64,000 nt of DNA, from contig JAKZHN010000003.1 in NCBI GenBank assembly GCA_037179335.1, forward strand, positions 1,488,001-1,552,000, written 5' to 3'. This DNA is from Cyclaneusma minus. Its lineage: Eukaryota; Ascomycota; Leotiomycetes; Marthamycetales; Marthamycetaceae. Both the position numbers and the translations under genes were made by a program. Of this stretch, positions 59,403 to 64,000 are shown piece after piece. Below the pieces are notes generated by a model. That model saw only the letters and a list, made by a program, of their open reading frames with translations. It had not been told where the DNA came from and made no database searches. Each line of letters begins with the position of its first letter. The first letter of the stretch is position 1.

Positions 59403-59540
59403 GGTGAATAAAGTGCGCAGGACGTCGATCTGGATGTCTTTTTTTCGATCAAATATCGGGCAACGGTTGAATGGGGATTGCGGTGGGTTGCAGAACCGAA
59501 GGTCCGGATGATGTTGTGGTAGGAGAAAGGAAAAGCACAC

Positions 59541-60081
59541 ATACTAAACAAGGACCTTGCGGACCACCAGGGCACAGACCAGGTTAAGCACAGTGAAACG
59601 GGTTATCTAGCGGTCACGGGACAGTATCGTGGTAAGAGATATCGTTGTTACCTCCATAAACACTAAGAAATTGTAGCCAATAGAGAGAGAGTGGGCTTCG
59701 ACACTAATGGTATAATACAAGGGAAGGCAATCAAATAACAAGGGACAAATAAGGCAACGAAAACGGTAGACCGTGGATTTATTCTATATGGGGCGGAAAA
59801 GAGCCGGTAGCTTAGGCTCTATGTAAGCCTTCCCCGTACTACTCAAGGTCATGCCATAGTAGGGGCTGACACGGCCATCAACTGCAACAATCATAGAATG
59901 ACAGTACGTCGTGTGACCTAAGCATCTACCCGAAAGAAACGCTTAACTTGCCTATAATTCATAACCCCATTTCCCTACTGAAATGTTTCTCCTGACTCCA
60001 CAATAGCTAAGAAGCTCAGAACTCCGTATCTTTCGACTTTCGCCAAAAACTAATGCATAAAACCACACCGCCCCCATCCCC
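59541..60081. other. Intergenic, nothing recognised
   Basis: About 540 bases between gene B exon 1 and the 3' end of the dioxygenase gene. GC content is normal again. Confidence 0.5.
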
Positions 60082-61291
60082 CTAATACGTAGCATTCAGC
60101 CTCATATCAATATACTCCTGCGCCGTAATCGGCTCATACCTCTTCTCCCTCCCCTCCCCCCAACACCCCGGCAACACATCAATAACCGTCTCCTTATCCG
60201 CCGCACAAAAATACGGAATACTATACCTCGCCCTACTAATCCTCTTTCGCCCCTCCCCCTCCCCGTTTCCCCCATCCCTATCCTCATCCCCTCCATTAGC
60301 ACATTCCACCACCGGCGGCGCTCTCACACGATGCATCGTCGATCTCAAAATATCATTACTCCACCGCATCAAAAAATCCCCCACATTAACCACACAAGTC
60401 CCCGACACAAACGGCACTGCTCTAAAAACTCCCTTCTGGTGCGGACTTTCCACCTCTAGTCCTCCCACGGCATCTTGAAACAGTATCGTGATAGTACCGA
60501 AGTCTGAATGCGCGCCAATGCGTTCTTTTTCGCCCCTAATCAACACCTCTTCTTCGATAGGCGGATAATGCAAAATGCGTGTCTGGTTATCCTTTTGGCG
60601 ATGATAGTTTGCCAAATATTCTCTTTCGAGACCCATACCTAGCGCCAATGCACGCAGTATGTCGAGTTCTAGTAAGTGAAGGGTTTCGTAGAATTGTGTG
60701 TGGAAGGCGCGAAAGCCGGGGAGAGTGGGTTCGGGAAGCCAGATGTTGCGGAGGATGGGGTCGGATTCGCGGCCTAGTTCGAACGATTCTTTGTAGTCGG
60801 GGACGGTGCGGATTGTGGTGCTGAGTTCAGAGGGGGAGAAGATGTTTTGGGAGACTTTTTCGAGGCCGGGACGGGAGTAGCCGCGGTGGTACCAGCCTTG
60901 GGGTGGGTGGGGGATGGTGTCTTTGACGGATTGGGGGAGGGAGAAGAACTTTCGGCTCTGGGGTGGGGTGTCAGTGTGGGTTCTTGCGTCATAGAGATTT
61001 TGTGGTGGAAGGAAGAGGGACGGGACTAAATGCTGGGAGAGGAAACGGCTAATGAAGAGGGGGGTAAAGGGTTACCCATTCGAAAGCTTCGTCGATTTGA
61101 GATTGCGGAATGCCGATGCTTTGGAGATAGACGAATCCGACGTCTCGGAAGGCTTCGAAGATCTCTTTGCCGGTTCTATTTTCGGCTTCGGGAGAGCCGG
61201 AGCGGAAGCTTGCGAAGTTCACGATGGGGATACTAGGGTCTTGATCATGATCATCTGATGCGGGCCTCACGGAGTGAACGGTAGAAGGCAT
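60082..61291 (-). CDS. 2-oxoglutarate/Fe(II)-dependent dioxygenase
   Basis: Soluble non-heme iron oxygenase of the isopenicillin-N-synthase-like family (DIOX_N plus 2OG-FeII_Oxy). Exon 1 is 61291-61076. After a 118-nt intron with a CTGAC branch point, exon 2 is 60957-60082, for 363 residues. Iron ligands are visible as HSD in GAHSDFGT near residue 222 and the distal His in MHRVRAP near 279. The 2-oxoglutarate-binding RxS is in RARYSIPYF near 315. The N-terminal domain has IPIVNFASF and GFVYLQSIGIP. A Gly/Asp/Arg-rich insertion sits between the distal His and RxS. Substrate is unknown; related enzymes act in fungal secondary metabolism and nucleobase breakdown. Confidence 0.9.
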
Positions 61292-61637
61292 GTTGCAGGT
61301 GGACGATGAGGAGTCTAAAGGATCAGAGAATTCAGATTAAGCAGGTGGGAGACTGATGAAATGAATACCAGAGACTTTGGATTCCGAATCCGAGACGATC
61401 AACACAATGCTTTCGGAAAGAGTTATCGTGGGGTGAGAGGGGTTGACATTGAACTCCAGCGACATACGATAAACGCGGTGATCGACAGGGTCGGCAGGTG
61501 GAGCCGAGATAGCGTTTGTGCAACCAAGCTTAGCCGATTCCAAATTGATCCGTGCTTTTCATGCCTAAGGCTGCTCATGGAGGATCAACATTTTCAAGAT
61601 TTTCCGAATCGCTTCATCGCGTCTGATGCTTTCAACT
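61292..61637. other. Intergenic, dioxygenase promoter side
   Basis: About 350 bases between the 5' end of the dioxygenase gene and the 3' end of the GH105 gene. No site recognised. Confidence 0.45.
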
Positions 61638-62777
61638 CTAGATGAAGACCCTGAGATACTCGACCAACGCCATGATCGCCATCGCCTGCCCATACGGCAT
61701 GCTAGTCCTCTCAATATCCTTGTAATGCTGCAAGTTATCGCCCATCGCCGTCCCGAAGCTCGTATCCAGCAGCTGACCCTGATCGTTGATCTTTCCAAGG
61801 ACCGCCTTCACTGCCTTCACCGCCGTCTCCTCGTACTCGCGTCCGATATAACGCTTACGAACAGCCTTAAGCATACCATACGCAAAACCTGCCGTGGCAG
61901 ATGATTCCACATAGCTGCCTTCGTTCTCTGGAACATCAAGCAGTGTCCTCCAGAGACCATTCGGATCTTGCAGTCGCTTGAGGGCTTTGCATTGAGCCGA
62001 CAGAACCATGACCAAGTGCTGTCTTATGGGATCAGTAGGCGGAAGGTCGAGCAGCTCAATGAAGTCCGGAATCACAATCGTGAGCCAGGCATTCCCTCTC
62101 GCCCACCTCGCCCTCGCAAAATTATGTCCTACACCACCCGGAGCATTCTCGTCAAACTTCCAGCCATGGAAGAACAATCCTGTCGATGGGTCGAAGAGGA
62201 ATTGAATGTGCAGCAAGAACTGCTTCTTTGCTTCTTCGATATATGCCGGTCGATTGAGGAGCTTGCCGATTTTCGCCAACGGCATGACAGTCATCATCAA
62301 CGTGTCGTCCCAGAGCTCGTTCGTATTAGGTGTCACGTATGTGACATGCTGCATCCCTCCATACGGCGTCCGTTCCAAATCATGCATAGCCCACTCAGTC
62401 CAAGAATCCAGCCATGGCAAATACGTCTGCTCGCCAGTCTTCTCGTACAAGTATGCGAGAGTGAGGAAAGGCGACATGGTGTTGATGTTCTTGGTGGTGC
62501 CAACAGCTAGTTGCTGCTTGAACCAATTCTGCGTTATCTCGAGTGCTGAGGCAGATCCTGAGAGAGCATGGTATTGGTAAAGGCCATAAAGGCCGATGCC
62601 GTGAGTCCATTCCCAGTCGTTCCATCCTTTGGTGTCGATGATGCGTCCATCGGGCAGGCTGAGGAGAAAATGCCCTGTTTCGTCTTTGATGTTTACGAGA
62701 TTGTGCGTCAGGAGCTCGATTTGTTTGTGGATGTCTGAAGCCCGAAGGCCGTGAACGGTCGCTGGGTCTTGAGGCAT
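61638..62777 (-). CDS. Unsaturated rhamnogalacturonyl hydrolase, GH105
   Basis: Single-exon gene of 379 residues. GH105 enzymes remove the unsaturated galacturonyl residue from rhamnogalacturonan-I oligosaccharides made by pectin lyases. Family features are KGWNDWEWTHGIGLYGL near residue 50, LWDDTLMM near 155-162 with the catalytic Asp, GFFFHGWKFDE-like substrate loop near 205, WARGNAW near 225, GLWRTLLD near 280, SYVESSATAGFAYGM near 295, and a C-terminal PYGQAMAIMAL. No signal peptide is visible, suggesting intracellular action on imported oligosaccharides. The gene is divergent from an MFS transporter, which fits uptake followed by cleavage. Confidence 0.93.
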   Translation of the reverse strand: MPQDPATVHGLRASDIHKQIELLTHNLVNIKDETGHFLLSLPDGRIIDTKGWNDWEWTHGIGLYGLYQYHALSGSASALEITQNWFKQQLAVGTTKNINTMSPFLTLAYLYEKTGEQTYLPWLDSWTEWAMHDLERTPYGGMQHVTYVTPNTNELWDDTLMMTVMPLAKIGKLLNRPAYIEEAKKQFLLHIQFLFDPSTGLFFHGWKFDENAPGGVGHNFARARWARGNAWLTIVIPDFIELLDLPPTDPIRQHLVMVLSAQCKALKRLQDPNGLWRTLLDVPENEGSYVESSATAGFAYGMLKAVRKRYIGREYEETAVKAVKAVLGKINDQGQLLDTSFGTAMGDNLQHYKDIERTSMPYGQAMAIMALVEYLRVFI

Positions 62778-63340
62778 TGTCGTGTTGTCTCAAGTAATCC
62801 GGGCTCTGGGCGCAGTTTATGAGTGGAAGGCATTATGTTTCTCTGATCGAAGTCGATCCGAGGATGTTCGCGGGGCATCGTGGTGGGTCTTTCTTCTTTC
62901 AAGGAGCTGGTTGGATCAGGTTCCGGGCGGGCTGCTTGGGCTGTTATCATAGACCAAGCCGGTGCGAGCTGTACCGAAAACCGAGCCTCTGTCGCGGGGA
63001 TAGTCGGGAATTGCCCACCCATTGTACAGAACCACAGACGAGATACTGGTATTGTGGGTCCAGTCATGAGCTGCGTTTCTGAAAGGCCATGATCGAGTCC
63101 GGGGTAGACAGGGGACATCCCCCGCTTCTTCCCCATGGAGTTGTAGGGAGCGCAGTCGTTACGGCACAGTTTGCGGGGAAGTTGGGATGAAGGTTGCATT
63201 TCCCGTGTACATAGGGACTCGTAACCCCTTCCTTCATTACTTATCTAGGTATGTAGTTTTGCAATAACCAATTCGAGGTACAATTGAGCTCTTTGCAACC
63301 TCTTTCTCGCTTGAGATTTCGGCCTTCTTTGCTTTCCACG
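62778..63340. other. Divergent promoter region between GH105 and MFS genes
   Basis: About 560 bases separating two divergent starts (62777 minus and 63341 plus). A shared regulatory region is likely; no specific operator identified. Confidence 0.45.
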
Positions 63341-64000
63341 ATGGCCAGTACTGAAAACCAGGAACGGATTGCAGCGGCATCGAAGAGCACGCCTACTACA
63401 GATCACAAAGAACACATCGCCGAGGATGTCAACATCGAAAGAGTCTTGTCACCGTCAGATGGTCTGGACAAGGCTCATATCAACTATGACCGAGTCGATC
63501 CAGATGTTGCAAAATATGCAAGCCAAGCAGCCGTTGAAATCTCAGAGGCAGACAACAAGAGATTGAAACGAATGATTGACAAGCGTGTCTTGACAGTCAT
63601 GGTCTTCACCTACTTCTTGCAAGCCTTGGACAAGGGGACAATGTCCTTCGCATCCATCATGAACCTACCTGAGGATCTTGGTCTTCACGGACAGCAAGTT
63701 CGTTCCCAGATCTCCACATACACAATCAGGATATATAGCTGACGATCTCTAGTATTCCTGGTTGACGACTTGCATCTACCTTGCGGTATTGATCGTGGAG
63801 TATCCTACGAACTATCTCATTCAGCGTCTGCCTGTCGCAAAATATTTGGGCACGAGTGTTGTGCTTTGGGGAGCTACGTTGGCATTACACGCTGCTTGCA
63901 CAAATTTTGCTTCTATTCTTGCCGTGCGGACCCTTCTTGGCATCTTCGAAGCTGTCTGTCAGCCCTCGTTTCTCATTCTGAGCAGGTACGTCGTCTTCTC
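63341..64000 (+). CDS. MFS transporter, Dal5/anion:cation symporter family (3' end beyond window)
   Basis: Plasma-membrane major facilitator. Exons are 63341-63697 and 63753-63985; the second ends at a GTACGT donor, so the gene continues past the window. The first has a hydrophilic N-terminus and then TM1 with the family pattern RVLTVMVFTYFLQALDKGTM and IMNLPEDLGLHGQQ. The second continues YSWLTTCIYLAVLIVEYPTNYLIQRLP and an RTLLGIFEAVCQPSFLIL helix (typical of allantoate-permease-type carriers). The donor after GQQ is GTTCGT, which is non-canonical beyond GT, but the joined frame is right. The apparent upstream start at 63284 is a TTG. Divergent pairing with GH105 suggests a pectin-derived oligosaccharide or sugar-acid substrate (inference). 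Confidence 0.88.

Noticed and set aside
59323..59511. Plus-strand frames opposite gene B exon 1 and opposite the GH105, TRK and gene A coding regions
   Set aside because: Shadows of real genes on the other strand.
1..64000. CRISPR arrays, rRNA or tRNA genes
   Set aside because: No regularly spaced identical repeats with unique spacers and no full tRNA or rRNA sequence; the tRNA-like boxes at 38663-38731 lack a cloverleaf and are treated as a SINE-like insert.

Overview
The window looks like nuclear DNA of a filamentous ascomycete (Pezizomycotina). The genes have short introns, mostly 46-118 nt, with GT..AG ends and CTRAY-like branch points. They belong to fungal families: TRK potassium transporter, fungal P450s, Baeyer-Villiger monooxygenase, laccase, fungal ent-kaurene-synthase-type terpene cyclase, GH105, and a Dal5-type transporter. 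They alternate with two very AT-rich islands whose repeat copies differ mainly by C-to-T and G-to-A changes, the pattern left by repeat-induced point mutation (RIP).

Layout. 1-5000: gene-poor, with a helicase C-terminal fragment, an unidentified exon fragment and a broken Baeyer-Villiger monooxygenase. 5024-8946: an intact TRK potassium transporter, a small minisatellite and an intact glutathione S-transferase. 9209-32155: what looks like a decayed terpenoid-type biosynthetic cluster. It holds the C-terminal half of a diterpene cyclase, a broken CYP503-like P450, an intact methyltransferase, a P450 split by a 10-kb insertion, a laccase-type multicopper oxidase with one stop codon, and an intact P450. 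33384-34507: a broken alpha/beta hydrolase. 34787-37913: two related zinc-finger/Myb-like hypothetical genes and a duplicated gene tail. 59202-63985: the displaced first exon of the second of those genes, a 2-oxoglutarate dioxygenase, a GH105 rhamnogalacturonyl hydrolase, and the start of an MFS transporter running off the window.

The islands (16441-26516 and 37949-59170) are copies of one unclassified repeat, about 4.6 kb when later insertions are removed, with recognisable ends called A and B here. Copy 1 carries a copia retrotransposon. The second island is an inverted copy (copy 3) interrupted by a further copy (copy 2, itself carrying a copia element), by a third LTR element and by a small unmutated SINE-like insertion. 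Reading the splice sites across the islands shows that both lie inside introns: one in a P450 gene (implied intron 10.1 kb) and one in the zinc-finger-like gene (implied intron 21.3 kb). Both sit in the same orientation relative to transcription, so exons on either side of each island belong to a single gene. This is the most unusual feature of the window.

Coordinates of exons were set by hand from splice motifs, reading-frame continuity and family conservation. No database search was possible.
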